DNA of 64,000 nucleotides from Flavobacterium sp. (lineage in GTDB: Bacteria; Bacteroidota; Bacteroidia; Flavobacteriales; Flavobacteriaceae), in the NCBI GenBank assembly GCA_024644655.1, contig JAHEHJ010000005.1, forward strand, positions 30,568 through 94,567, written 5' to 3'. Position 1 is the first letter of the stretch. Each line of letters starts with the position of its first letter. A program made the translations under genes and the position numbers. Below, piece by piece: positions 12,344-22,215 of this stretch. The notes under the pieces were generated by a model, which did not search any database, had not been told where the DNA came from, and was given only the letters and a program-made list of their open reading frames with translations.

Positions 12344-13675
12344 TTAGGACAACCATTTAAAAACCATTTTGATCCAACCAATTTTCCCTTTATATGGAGC
12401 ATATCGAATTGGAATATCTAGCCAATTACCTCTGCTGATTACAGGTTTGAAATGGGTAAATAAGTCAAAGCTTAATTTACCATGATAAGCACCCATGCCA
12501 CTTGTTCCAATACCTCCAAAGGGTAGTTTTTTATTAGTAAAATGAATTAAAGTGTCGTTGATACATCCTCCACCAAAAGCATGTTTAAGGATTAAGTCTT
12601 TTGCAAATGATTTCTTTTTAGTAAAAATATAGAAGGCTAATGGGTTGGTGTGCTTTTTTAGTAATTGCTCAATATCTACTGCTGAATCATACCCTATAAT
12701 AGGAAGTATGGGACCGAATATTTCTTCTTTCATGAGCAAACTATTCCACTCAGGTTCTAATACTATGGTTGGAGCTATATATAAATCTTCGAAGCGACTG
12801 ACTCCACCGATGACTATGTTGGCCCCATTCAAATACGATTTTAAGCGATCCCAATTTTTAGCATTGATAATACGTGCAAAATCAAGAGATTCTTCAGGGT
12901 TGCTTCCGTAAAATTCAGTTATTTCTTTTTGGAGTAATTCAATAAACCGCATTTTAATGGTATTGTGAATTATGACATAATCCGGAGCAATACAGGTTTG
13001 TCCTGCATTTAAAAATTTGCCCCAAACAATACGTTTAGCGGCTAAAGCTAAATCGGCACTTGCATCAATTATACATGGGCTTTTACCTCCTAATTCTAAG
13101 GTGACTGGAGTTAAATGTTTCGCTGCAGCTTGGGCTATTATATGTCCTACAGCCACACTTCCCGTAAAAAAGATATAATCCCAGTGTTCCTTTAATAATG
13201 CTTCTGCTTTTTCAACACCTCCTTCTACACAACTAACATGAGTGTCTTCAAAACATTCGTGTATGATTTTTGAAATGATTTGAGAGGTGTTCAAGGATAT
13301 TTCGGAAGGTTTAAGAACAACTTGATTTCCTGCAGCAATGGCAGCAATTAATGGTGAAAAAGCCAATTGGAAAGGGTAATTCCACGGAGCTATTATCAAA
13401 ACTTTACCATAGGGTTCCTTGTAAATTAGATCTGTTGAAGGGAAATTTAATAAAGAAGGCCAAACCCTTTTAGGTTTAGCCCACTTTTCTATATTTTTTA
13501 TAGTGTCTCGTAATTCAGTTATGATATATGCAGTTTCTGTGATAACTGCTTCAAATGCTGGCTTTTTAAAATCCTGATATAATGCCTCGATTATGGATTC
13601 TTCATGCATTTCAATTGCATGCAAAAATTGAATCAGTTTTTGTTTTCGATATAGAATGTTATTTTTATATGGCAT
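12344..13675 (-). CDS. Aldehyde dehydrogenase family protein (class 3-like)
   Basis: PWNYPFQLAFSPLIAAIAAGNQVVLKPSE, FTGSVAVG, LELGGKSPCI, NAGQTCIAPDYV. Confidence 0.95.
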   Translation of the reverse strand: MPYKNNILYRKQKLIQFLHAIEMHEESIIEALYQDFKKPAFEAVITETAYIITELRDTIKNIEKWAKPKRVWPSLLNFPSTDLIYKEPYGKVLIIAPWNYPFQLAFSPLIAAIAAGNQVVLKPSEISLNTSQIISKIIHECFEDTHVSCVEGGVEKAEALLKEHWDYIFFTGSVAVGHIIAQAAAKHLTPVTLELGGKSPCIIDASADLALAAKRIVWGKFLNAGQTCIAPDYVIIHNTIKMRFIELLQKEITEFYGSNPEESLDFARIINAKNWDRLKSYLNGANIVIGGVSRFEDLYIAPTIVLEPEWNSLLMKEEIFGPILPIIGYDSAVDIEQLLKKHTNPLAFYIFTKKKSFAKDLILKHAFGGGCINDTLIHFTNKKLPFGGIGTSGMGAYHGKLSFDLFTHFKPVISRGNWLDIPIRYAPYKGKIGWIKMVFKWLS

Positions 13676-13693
13676 TGAAATAAGTATTATTTT

Positions 13694-15034
13694 TTATAAA
13701 AATCCCCAACGGAATCCTGTATAAAAATCTGCTTGTTTACTATCATTGGTTAAGGCAGTGATAATAGATCCCGAGCCTAAATAAAATCCGCCCAAACCAA
13801 ATCCAAATCCCACATTAGTTCCTGATACATCATTGTTGGCTATAGGGAGATACGCTTCAAAAAAACCGAGTTTAACGCGGGGAGTAATGGAGTAAATGTT
13901 TAGTGCACTAATTTGGTCATTCGCTTCATCTTTTTTTAGTTTACGTTGCATATACCCTGTAACATAAACTTTAGGTATTATTTTGAAGTCACCATAAAGC
14001 GTAATTAATGTAGGAAGGTTGACTTTGAATTTTGTATTTCCATCAACTTTTGTTACATAATTATTATTAATTAATATAGTCTCTACATCTCTTAAATTGT
14101 CTACATTCTGAAATATACTCAAATCAAGTTTATTGCTATATGGTATAGGGTTTAAAGTGTAATTTGTTGATTGATTATTACTATTGTTAAAAGTCATACT
14201 TCCCATGTTTCGTATAGCAAGACCTAATTTTATTTTGTGATTGGTTTTCCCGTCTTTTAATTGGTAATTCACCCCAATATCAGTAGCCATGCCATTCAAA
14301 CCCCCAAAAACAGAACTGGTATAATCACTAAAATTGGTAAAACTGTCGGCTAAATTTCCCGAATACGCAATATTTAAATTAGCCGGTTGGGAGGTAGTTA
14401 AATAAGCTCCAGTGCCATCTTGAGTTATTGTTCCATTTAAATTACTCAACCCAAAATTTGAATAGGATCCCGGAAACAATAATTTAAATGTTATACCGGC
14501 ACTAAAACGATGTTTATCATTGTCGACTATAGTTCTTGCTGCAGATAATCCTACTTCACCATAGGTGATTCCACTCAGTCTTTGGTTATTTGGATTGTTA
14601 AGTAAAGTGGTATTAAACACTATATTATTATTAACGATAGCGTCACCTATAGTAGGATCTACATCTATAATGTCAAATTTCACTACGGCTTTGGTTGATA
14701 CGCCAAACCCCCATTTTAAAATGCGCATCGCAAACCCTGGACCCACAAATTCACCATCAAGTCTCATGTTTACTGGGGTGGTACCTTTGAAGATTAAATC
14801 TTCTAAATTAGCGTTGGAACTTAAATCACTAAATCCTATTCGGTTATTGGCCACATTAATACTAAGACCATTTAGATTCACTTCAAATTTTTTAGAAAGA
14901 TTAGCATATTCTGAAGGGTTTAGCATTCCATTTAGAATACCTACTCGATTAGATGTACTGATGCCTGAGAAATGATCTTGTGCAGTTGCAGCAAAACCAA
15001 TTAGCAAAGCAATTGAGGCTAAGATATTTTTCAT
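13694..15034 (-). CDS. DUF5723-like outer-membrane beta-barrel family protein
   Basis: Signal peptide MKNILASIALLIGFAATAQ; porin-like repeats, C-terminal aromatic (TGFRWGFL). Start refined from 15046 to 15034. Confidence 0.7.
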   Translation of the reverse strand: MKNILASIALLIGFAATAQDHFSGISTSNRVGILNGMLNPSEYANLSKKFEVNLNGLSINVANNRIGFSDLSSNANLEDLIFKGTTPVNMRLDGEFVGPGFAMRILKWGFGVSTKAVVKFDIIDVDPTIGDAIVNNNIVFNTTLLNNPNNQRLSGITYGEVGLSAARTIVDNDKHRFSAGITFKLLFPGSYSNFGLSNLNGTITQDGTGAYLTTSQPANLNIAYSGNLADSFTNFSDYTSSVFGGLNGMATDIGVNYQLKDGKTNHKIKLGLAIRNMGSMTFNNSNNQSTNYTLNPIPYSNKLDLSIFQNVDNLRDVETILINNNYVTKVDGNTKFKVNLPTLITLYGDFKIIPKVYVTGYMQRKLKKDEANDQISALNIYSITPRVKLGFFEAYLPIANNDVSGTNVGFGFGLGGFYLGSGSIITALTNDSKQADFYTGFRWGFL

Positions 15035-15083
15035 TGTTGAGATCAATTTGGGTTAATAATAACGTAAATATACGAAATTAGTT

Positions 15084-15776
15084 TCAAATGGAATTCCAAA
15101 TTGCATCTTTTGGGGTAGGGGCAATTACTTGTATAGTGTCTTTAGATACGGGATGTGTAAAGACTAATTTTCGAGCATGAAGATGAATGCCTCCATCGGG
15201 ATTGCTACGATCAAAACCATACTTTAAGTCCCCTTTAATAGGGCATCCTATAGCGGCCAATTGAGCTCTGATTTGGTGATGTCTACCTGTGTGTAAATTG
15301 ATTTCTAACGCGAAATAGTGGTCTAAAGTTTTTAGGGTTGTATAATCTAAACTGGCTTTTTTGCTTTCAGGAACCTCTTTGTTATGGGCTTTGGATGTGT
15401 TGTTTTTTTCATTCCGTTTGAGAAAATGAATCAATACATCTTCCGGTTTAGATGGCTTGTTTTTTACAACTGCCCAATATGTTTTTTGTGTTTCTCGTTT
15501 GCTAAACATTTCATTCAAACGAGTCAAGGCTTTACTAGTTTTAGCAAATATAACAATGCCTGTAGTAGGTCGGTCCAAACGGTGTACAACGCCTAAAAAT
15601 ACCTCTCCTGGTTTGTTGTATTTCTCTTTGATATATTCTTTGACAATATCCGATAGCGGTTTGTCTCCTGTTTTGTCACCTTGAACAATATCTCCAACAC
15701 GTTTATTAACCACTATGATGTGATTGTCTTCGTGAAGTATTTGAAGGTTGTCTTTAGAAGAAACTATTTTACTCAT
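15084..15776 (-). CDS. RluA-family pseudouridine synthase
   Basis: VVHRLDRPTTGIVIFAKT motif, HTGRHHQIRAQLA. Confidence 0.95.
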   Translation of the reverse strand: MSKIVSSKDNLQILHEDNHIIVVNKRVGDIVQGDKTGDKPLSDIVKEYIKEKYNKPGEVFLGVVHRLDRPTTGIVIFAKTSKALTRLNEMFSKRETQKTYWAVVKNKPSKPEDVLIHFLKRNEKNNTSKAHNKEVPESKKASLDYTTLKTLDHYFALEINLHTGRHHQIRAQLAAIGCPIKGDLKYGFDRSNPDGGIHLHARKLVFTHPVSKDTIQVIAPTPKDAIWNSI

Positions 15777-15779
15777 ACA

Positions 15780-16334
15780 CTAATCTTTAAGTCCTAATAT
15801 TTCCCAAACACCCCTTTTCTTGTAATCATTAATGGCTTCAGATATCAAGGTTTTAGTGTCTTCAGAATAATATTCATTCTTATCCTTAAATAAGGATTTG
15901 TTATGGCAAGTGAAGATAGTTAAAACTAGGGAGTCAAAGGGTGTCGTATCTAGACGTAAGGTATCTTTAGCTTCATAGTCACTATCATCTAAAGGACCCA
16001 ATATGGCTTGCTTTTTACTGTAATTTAATATGAGTTTGTCTTTTTTTATTTCAAATGTACCTGTGGTGAAGTACTCTTCAGGTATGCAATAATAGTCACT
16101 TATAAATCGGTTGCCTTTTAAAAAGACAATTTTGCCATCACAACAGTCACAACCAATATTATAAGCAATACAATTTTCTGTGTTTAGAGAAGTTGATATA
16201 TAATACACTTTTGAATATAAATCTGCTGCTTTTAAAGATTGGATTTTGGGTGTATCTAGTACAAGATTAGTTTCTTTTTTTTGACAAGAAACAAGAATTA
16301 ACACCATGAAAACCAAAACGAAACGGTGCTTCAT
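15780..16334 (-). CDS. Hypothetical lipoprotein
   Basis: MKHRFVLVFMVLILVSCQKK lipobox; no recognised domain. Confidence 0.7.
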   Translation of the reverse strand: MKHRFVLVFMVLILVSCQKKETNLVLDTPKIQSLKAADLYSKVYYISTSLNTENCIAYNIGCDCCDGKIVFLKGNRFISDYYCIPEEYFTTGTFEIKKDKLILNYSKKQAILGPLDDSDYEAKDTLRLDTTPFDSLVLTIFTCHNKSLFKDKNEYYSEDTKTLISEAINDYKKRGVWEILGLKD

Positions 16335-16344
16335 ATCTTAGGTA

Positions 16345-17163
16345 TTAATATTGCTCATTGGCATTCGGAAAATCTTTTGATTTTACGTCCTCCACGTAGT
16401 TTCCAATTGCTTTAGTCATATCTTCAAATAAATTCATATACCGTCTTAAGAAACGTGGGCTAAATTCATGCGTCATTCCTATCATATCATGCAATACTAA
16501 AACTTGTCCATCTACGCCACCGCCTGCTCCAATTCCAATAACTGGAATCGAAATGCTTTTAGCAACTCGTTCTGCTAAAGCAGCCGGTATTTTTTCTAAT
16601 ACCAAAGCAAAACACCCTACTTTTTCTAATAATTTGGCATCCTCAAGTAACTGTTCTGCTTCTGCCTCTTCTTTGGCACGAACGGTATACGTTCCAAATT
16701 TATAAATAGATTGTGGTGTCAAACCCAAGTGTCCCATTACAGGAATACCTGCATTTAAAATGCGCTTTATACTGTCTTTTATTTCGCTTCCTCCTTCTAA
16801 TTTTACGGCATGACCTCCGCTTTCTTTCATAATTCGTATAGCCGAACGCAAAGCTTCTTTAGGGTCAGATTGATAGCTTCCAAAAGGCAAATCCACCACC
16901 ACTAATGCTCGGTCGATAGCTCTAACCACCGAAGAAGCATGATAAATCATTTGGTCTAATGTAATAGGTAAAGTAGTTTCATGACCAGCCATCACATTAC
17001 TAGCCGAATCACCTACTAAAATAACATCAACACCCGCAGTGTCTACTATTTTTGCCATAGTATAATCATAGGCCGTAAGCATTGAAATTTTCTCTCCATT
17101 GGCCTTCATGTCAATCAAGGACTTGGTTGTAATTCTCTTATAATCTTTTTTAGCAGTAGACAT
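16345..17163 (-). CDS. panB: 3-methyl-2-oxobutanoate hydroxymethyltransferase
   Basis: [81 protein letters not shown]. Confidence 0.97.
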   Translation of the reverse strand: MSTAKKDYKRITTKSLIDMKANGEKISMLTAYDYTMAKIVDTAGVDVILVGDSASNVMAGHETTLPITLDQMIYHASSVVRAIDRALVVVDLPFGSYQSDPKEALRSAIRIMKESGGHAVKLEGGSEIKDSIKRILNAGIPVMGHLGLTPQSIYKFGTYTVRAKEEAEAEQLLEDAKLLEKVGCFALVLEKIPAALAERVAKSISIPVIGIGAGGGVDGQVLVLHDMIGMTHEFSPRFLRRYMNLFEDMTKAIGNYVEDVKSKDFPNANEQY

Positions 17164-17354
17164 AGTTCTTCGTTTAGGAAATGTAAAAGTATTAAATCTA
17201 TTTTTGATGCAACAAAAGTAAGGCTCTTAATGTGAAATTGTACTATTTTTGTAAAAACTGATTTGAATCAGTAGTGCTGCTAGAATCAATATTGTAATTG
17301 AACTTTATTTAGATATACAATATCAAATAACTAATAATATATATTAAATATATA

Positions 17355-18518
17355 ATGTCCAAAATATTAATCATTGAAGATGAAGCTTCCATCCGAAGAG
17401 TATTAGTGAAAATTCTATCCGAAGAAAATGACACTTATAAAGTAGAGGAAGCCGAAGATGGGAAACAAGGTTTTGAAAAAATCAAAAGCGAAGACTATGA
17501 CTTGGTGTTGTGTGATATTAAGATGCCCAAAATGAGTGGGGAAGAATTGCTAGAAGCTGTGAAAAAAATCAAACCTGAAATACCAATGGTGATGATATCG
17601 GGACATGGTGATTTGGAAACAGCGGTGAATACAATGCGACTTGGAGCTTTTGACTATATCTCTAAACCACCAGATTTAAACCGATTGTTGAATACGGTGC
17701 GCAATGCATTAGACAAAAAACAATTGGTGGTAGAAAATAAAATTCTTAAGAAAAAAGTTTCTAAAAATTACGAAATAGTAGGGGAGAGTGAACCGATTAA
17801 TCAAATTAAATTGATGATTGAAAAAGTAGCTCAAACCGATGCTCGGGTATTAATTACAGGACCTAATGGTACAGGGAAAGAACTCGTGGCGCACCAACTA
17901 CATGAAAAAAGTGAGCGCGCCAATGCGCCTTTAATTGAAGTCAATTGTGCCGCCATTCCCTCTGAATTAATCGAAAGTGAATTGTTCGGACACGTAAAAG
18001 GTGCTTTTACCTCTGCCGTAAAAGACAGAGCTGGGAAATTTGAAGCGGCTGACGGAGGCACCATTTTCTTAGATGAAATAGGAGATATGAGTCTGTCCGC
18101 CCAAGCAAAAGTATTACGGGCGTTACAAGAAAGTTTAATACAAAGAGTTGGTGCTGATAAAGATATTAAAATTAATGTTCGTGTAGTTGCAGCAACCAAT
18201 AAAGATTTAAAGAAAGAAATTGAAGAAGGACGTTTTCGGGAAGATTTATACCACCGTTTAGCCGTTATATTAATCAAAGTGCCTTCTTTAAATGAGAGAC
18301 GAAATGACATCCCTTTATTAATTTACCATTTTTCAATGAAAATTGCCGAAGAGCAAGGAAATGCTCCTAAGGTATTTTCTAAAGCAGCGATCCAATTGCT
18401 GCAAGAATACGATTGGACAGGAAATATCCGCGAATTGAGAAATGTAGTGGAACGCCTAATTATATTGGGTGGAACAGAAATCTCAGAAACTGACGTAAAA
18501 CTTTTTGCAAGTAAATAA
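17355..18518 (+). CDS. Sigma-54-dependent response regulator (REC + AAA+), no C-terminal HTH visible
   Basis: REC (LVLCDIKMPKMSG), GPNGTGKELVA, ELFGHVKGAFTSAVKDRAGKFEAADGGTIFLDEIGDM, NIRELRNVVERL; stops at ...GTEISETDVKLFASK*. Confidence 0.93.
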   Translation: MSKILIIEDEASIRRVLVKILSEENDTYKVEEAEDGKQGFEKIKSEDYDLVLCDIKMPKMSGEELLEAVKKIKPEIPMVMISGHGDLETAVNTMRLGAFDYISKPPDLNRLLNTVRNALDKKQLVVENKILKKKVSKNYEIVGESEPINQIKLMIEKVAQTDARVLITGPNGTGKELVAHQLHEKSERANAPLIEVNCAAIPSELIESELFGHVKGAFTSAVKDRAGKFEAADGGTIFLDEIGDMSLSAQAKVLRALQESLIQRVGADKDIKINVRVVAATNKDLKKEIEEGRFREDLYHRLAVILIKVPSLNERRNDIPLLIYHFSMKIAEEQGNAPKVFSKAAIQLLQEYDWTGNIRELRNVVERLIILGGTEISETDVKLFASK

Positions 18519-19135
18519 TGAACTTAAAAAAAATAAACCCACTATTGCAACAAGCACTAGTAGAACACAATCTTATTGAGCCCAATGAAATGCAACGGGA
18601 AACGTTTTCTACTATTAAAAGTGGTGCAGATGCGGTTATTCAATCTCCTGAAGGAAGTGGGAAAACAACGGCTATTGTATTAAACGTAATCCAGAGAATG
18701 GAGAAAACAATAGGCGAAAGTACTAGAGCCTTGATTTTGGTTGAAACCAAAGAACGGGTTATGGAAATGGAAGAGTTGTTTTTGAAATTTGGAACCTATA
18801 CCGATTTAAGTATATTGGGTGTTCACGAAAAAGGGGATATCGACTATGATAAAAACATCATTTCCATGGGATTAGATGTGTTGATTGGAACCCCATCAAA
18901 AATAAACGCTATGTTTTCCTCTGCCGGCTTTAATATCAATACTATCAAAATGTTTGTGGTAGACGATGCCGATATTTTGTTCCGTTTGCGTCATGATGCT
19001 ATTGTACAACGGCTGTTAATGAGTATCGAAAAGACACAACGCTTGTTTTTTTGTTCCCAAATCACAGAAAGAGTTGAAACACTTGCTGACAAAATTATGA
19101 TAGAGCCTCTATTCTTTGAAATGGATGAAGAATAA
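18518..19135 (+). CDS. Single-domain DEAD/DEAH-box-like ATPase (N-terminal RecA domain only)
   Basis: Q-motif-like start, SPEGSGKTT Walker A, GTPSKI, VVDDADILF in place of DEAD, FFCSQITE at motif III position; 205 aa, no helicase C domain. Confidence 0.8.
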   Translation: MNLKKINPLLQQALVEHNLIEPNEMQRETFSTIKSGADAVIQSPEGSGKTTAIVLNVIQRMEKTIGESTRALILVETKERVMEMEELFLKFGTYTDLSILGVHEKGDIDYDKNIISMGLDVLIGTPSKINAMFSSAGFNINTIKMFVVDDADILFRLRHDAIVQRLLMSIEKTQRLFFCSQITERVETLADKIMIEPLFFEMDEE

Positions 19136-19178
19136 TAGTATCTTATAAACTCCAAATTACTAACATATAACTCATACA

Positions 19179-19394
19179 ATGGGACTAATTAAAATATTTT
19201 CAGGAGAAGAAATCCTAGCCGTTACCCTTAAAGAAAAATTAGAAGAAGCAACTATCAATGTGGTGCTTAGAAATAACAATCAAGCGAATGTGATTCCGAG
19301 TATCGCCACGTCAAAACCAGTCGAATTGTTTATCATGGAAATTGATTTTGGTAAAGCAAGTCCAGTGATTGAAGAATTTAGATTGAGTATTTAA
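19179..19394 (+). CDS. DUF2007-like putative signal-transducing protein
   Basis: MGLIKIFSGEEILAVTLKEKLEEATINVVLRNNNQAN; size and fold pattern. Confidence 0.7.
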   Translation: MGLIKIFSGEEILAVTLKEKLEEATINVVLRNNNQANVIPSIATSKPVELFIMEIDFGKASPVIEEFRLSI

Positions 19395-20647
19395 AATAGG
19401 ACATAACCAATAACTATTCCAAAAGTTGAATATTGAGCAGACCAACTAATATAATTCCCTAATAATTCTCTATTTAAATTGGCTTTAGTCTCAATGCTAA
19501 ACCTATTATTGTAACAATATCCAATTCCTAAAGCAATATTATATCTCGAATTAATATCTATAATATCTTGATTGTCAAAAGTTATTTGAGATTCTGAATT
19601 TACATTAATAACATATTCTCCATTAATGAAAAGCTTAGACTTTTTATTAAGAAACAAATAATGTCGAATTCCAATTGGAATACCTATATTAGTATAATTA
19701 ATTTTGACTGTATGGTTTATGTCTTGACCAATTGAACCAAAACCATCTTTTTTGATATAACTTTTAAAGTTATTGTATTTTTGAAATTGAGGACTACAAT
19801 AAATACTCCATTTATTTTTATTAAAAGGGAGTACATATTCTAATTCTAAACCAAATCCATATAGAGCTTTTCCATTAACTTCAGTACTTTTATTATAATA
19901 AAAATTAGGATCACTAATTGTTAATTGGCTAGAGGATAGTGACGCTAATATTTTCAAATTAAAATCTCCTTTTTCTTTACTAATAATATATTTAGAGCCA
20001 ATAAAGCCTATACAATTGTTGTATTTGGTGAAATGCTTAATAAGATCACCTCTGTAATATCCAATTGATTCAAAATCAGATTGTAACATTGATTCACATT
20101 TTACAAAGGAATATAGTTGTTGTCTAAATTGATTATTTGTTTTGATGGAATTGTTAAAATTATCAAGTATTCCATTGTTTTTTTCCGTTGAATTATATTT
20201 TATACAAATAAGTTGTTCAATGGACGTATTTGAAGTTTTGTAAAAATATTTATAAAGATTTTCATTTATATATTGAAACAAAGAAGCTTCACCTTCAACT
20301 AATACTTTTAAAAAAAGGGTTTCATGTTCCCATTTTGGGTTTTTGTTTGAAGTGATAAATCGTAAATCATCTCCAGATTTCTCAATATTGACTTCGAATC
20401 TTTGATACTTTAATTCGTTATATATTTCAAAGCAGCTAATATTTGAAATCGAATCTGTAATACTGGTAATGTCCTCTAATTGTTTCTTATATTCAATTTC
20501 TATAGGATTATTTTTCCAATCCTTATTCCTAATATAACATTCAACTTTTTCATTCGAGTTATTAATAAAATATCCTTTTTCGAAATTAATTTGAGAATAT
20601 AGACTAATAGGACTTAGCCATAGTAAACAGTTTAAGATAAATTTCAT
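19391..20647 (-). CDS. Hypothetical secreted/outer-membrane beta-barrel protein
   Basis: Signal peptide MKFILNCLLWLSPISLYSQ; GYFINNSNEKVECYIRNKDW N-terminus; alternating C-terminal beta strands. Confidence 0.6.
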   Translation of the reverse strand: MKFILNCLLWLSPISLYSQINFEKGYFINNSNEKVECYIRNKDWKNNPIEIEYKKQLEDITSITDSISNISCFEIYNELKYQRFEVNIEKSGDDLRFITSNKNPKWEHETLFLKVLVEGEASLFQYINENLYKYFYKTSNTSIEQLICIKYNSTEKNNGILDNFNNSIKTNNQFRQQLYSFVKCESMLQSDFESIGYYRGDLIKHFTKYNNCIGFIGSKYIISKEKGDFNLKILASLSSSQLTISDPNFYYNKSTEVNGKALYGFGLELEYVLPFNKNKWSIYCSPQFQKYNNFKSYIKKDGFGSIGQDINHTVKINYTNIGIPIGIRHYLFLNKKSKLFINGEYVINVNSESQITFDNQDIIDINSRYNIALGIGYCYNNRFSIETKANLNRELLGNYISWSAQYSTFGIVIGYVLF

Positions 20648-21100
20648 ATTTATATTTAATTATTTCTAAATCAAATATAGAATTTTTCTTAATTAAATTT
20701 AATAGCAAATTTGATTTTGTCATATTGTACTTAATATGTTTTTATACTTATTTTAAATATAATTCTTGTTAGTATTGGTTAATTTTCTTTGTATTTGCTT
20801 TTTTATTGATTAATATAAGGTAGAATTGGTTTTTGTGTTGTTGCTAAACATGTGATATTTAGTTATTTAGTGTAAGATTAGGGTTTAATAGTATTAATTA
20901 AGATTAATAACTATAATTATATCTAAAATAAGTATGAATTATGTAAAGAGTTGGTTTATATAAAACTTATTATTAAAACATTTATAATGAGATATAATAA
21001 TTATTAGAGTAATAGGTAATAGTTTTTCAAATAATTTATATTTACAAACAATTTAGTTTTACATACTAGTTAGATTGTTATGGAGAACTAAATAGGAAAC

Positions 21101-22153
21101 ATGAAAAACACCCTTAGTAAAAATTATTTAGGATATATTCCCGCATTAGATGGATTAAGAGCCTTTGCAATTATTTTAGTAATGATGTCACACTCCAATT
21201 TCAGACTTTTTGGAAATGGAGGTATAGGGGTTACCTTGTTTTTTGCTTTATCAGGTTTTTTAATAACTACTCTATTATTAGAAGAATTTGAAAAAAACAA
21301 AAACATTTCGTTTAAAGCATTTTATATACGAAGAACCTTTCGGCTTTTTCCAGCTTTATATGTTTTGCTTTTAGTTATTACACTATATTCTTTTGTTTTT
21401 AATCCTATTAAGTTTCCAGAAATACTCCCTGAAATAATTGCTTCAAGTTTATATGTTTATAATTTTGCATGGGTATGGAATATTAAGCCTGTTATACTAT
21501 ATCATACATGGTCTTTAGGTGTTGAAGAACAATTTTATTTATTATGGCCTTTATTACTTTATTTTTTTATTAAAAACAAAGCTTTAAAATTAGCAACTTA
21601 TTTCTTAATAATTATCATCTTGTTTCTTTGGGTAATTAATATCTTTAATTTATTAAACATACAGTTTTTTAAAATATTGAGTTCGATTTTTGATGAATCT
21701 ATTTTTCTAGGTTGTTTGTTAGCTATCTTGAGGTGGAGAGGTAAGTTGAATTGTGTAATTCATAGATTTTGGCTGTTTTTTTGCGTCATTAGTATTGTTT
21801 TAATAGGTGCAGTTTCAAATGAAATGTTAGGTAATTTCAATCCGACACTTCACAAATTAGTTGGAGTGTTTGCTTGTGTAATTATTTTGCATTTGATTAA
21901 TTCAAGTAATGGAATTGATTATACTATATTTTCAAATAGAATTATGGTTTATCTGGGTAAAATCTCTTATAGCTTATACCTATGGCATTTACCCGTATTC
22001 AGAATTTTTGCGCTACATTCAACATTAATTCCACGGGTCTCTTTTGTTTCCAAAATTTTCGTTTCTTTTTTCTTTGCATTGCTTTCTTGGTATTTAGTAG
22101 AGAAAATATCTACTAATTATGGTAGGTCTTTAAGTAAAAAAATAGTGAAATAA
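21101..22153 (+). CDS. Acyltransferase family 3 (integral membrane O-acyltransferase)
   Basis: YIPALDGLRAFAIILVMMSHSNF; LFFALSGFLIT; SLGVEEQFYLLWPLLL; YSLYLWHLPVF. Confidence 0.93.
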   Translation: MKNTLSKNYLGYIPALDGLRAFAIILVMMSHSNFRLFGNGGIGVTLFFALSGFLITTLLLEEFEKNKNISFKAFYIRRTFRLFPALYVLLLVITLYSFVFNPIKFPEILPEIIASSLYVYNFAWVWNIKPVILYHTWSLGVEEQFYLLWPLLLYFFIKNKALKLATYFLIIIILFLWVINIFNLLNIQFFKILSSIFDESIFLGCLLAILRWRGKLNCVIHRFWLFFCVISIVLIGAVSNEMLGNFNPTLHKLVGVFACVIILHLINSSNGIDYTIFSNRIMVYLGKISYSLYLWHLPVFRIFALHSTLIPRVSFVSKIFVSFFFALLSWYLVEKISTNYGRSLSKKIVK

Positions 22154-22163
22154 TAAAGTGCTA

Positions 22164-22193
22164 TTTGTTTCAGATCGAATTAAACTATCTTTG
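22164..22193 (+). promoter_or_regulatory. Promoter of ABC-F gene
   Basis: TTTG 22164-22167, 18 nt, TATCTTTG 22186-22193. Confidence 0.6.
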
Positions 22194-22215
22194 CCCCTTC
22201 AAAAAATAAATCATC

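Noticed and set aside
14565-14975. 136-aa plus-strand ORF
   Set aside because: Antisense to the DUF5723-like gene; no domain and no promoter.
17831-18310. 159-aa minus-strand ORF
   Set aside because: Antisense shadow of the sigma-54 regulator AAA+ domain.
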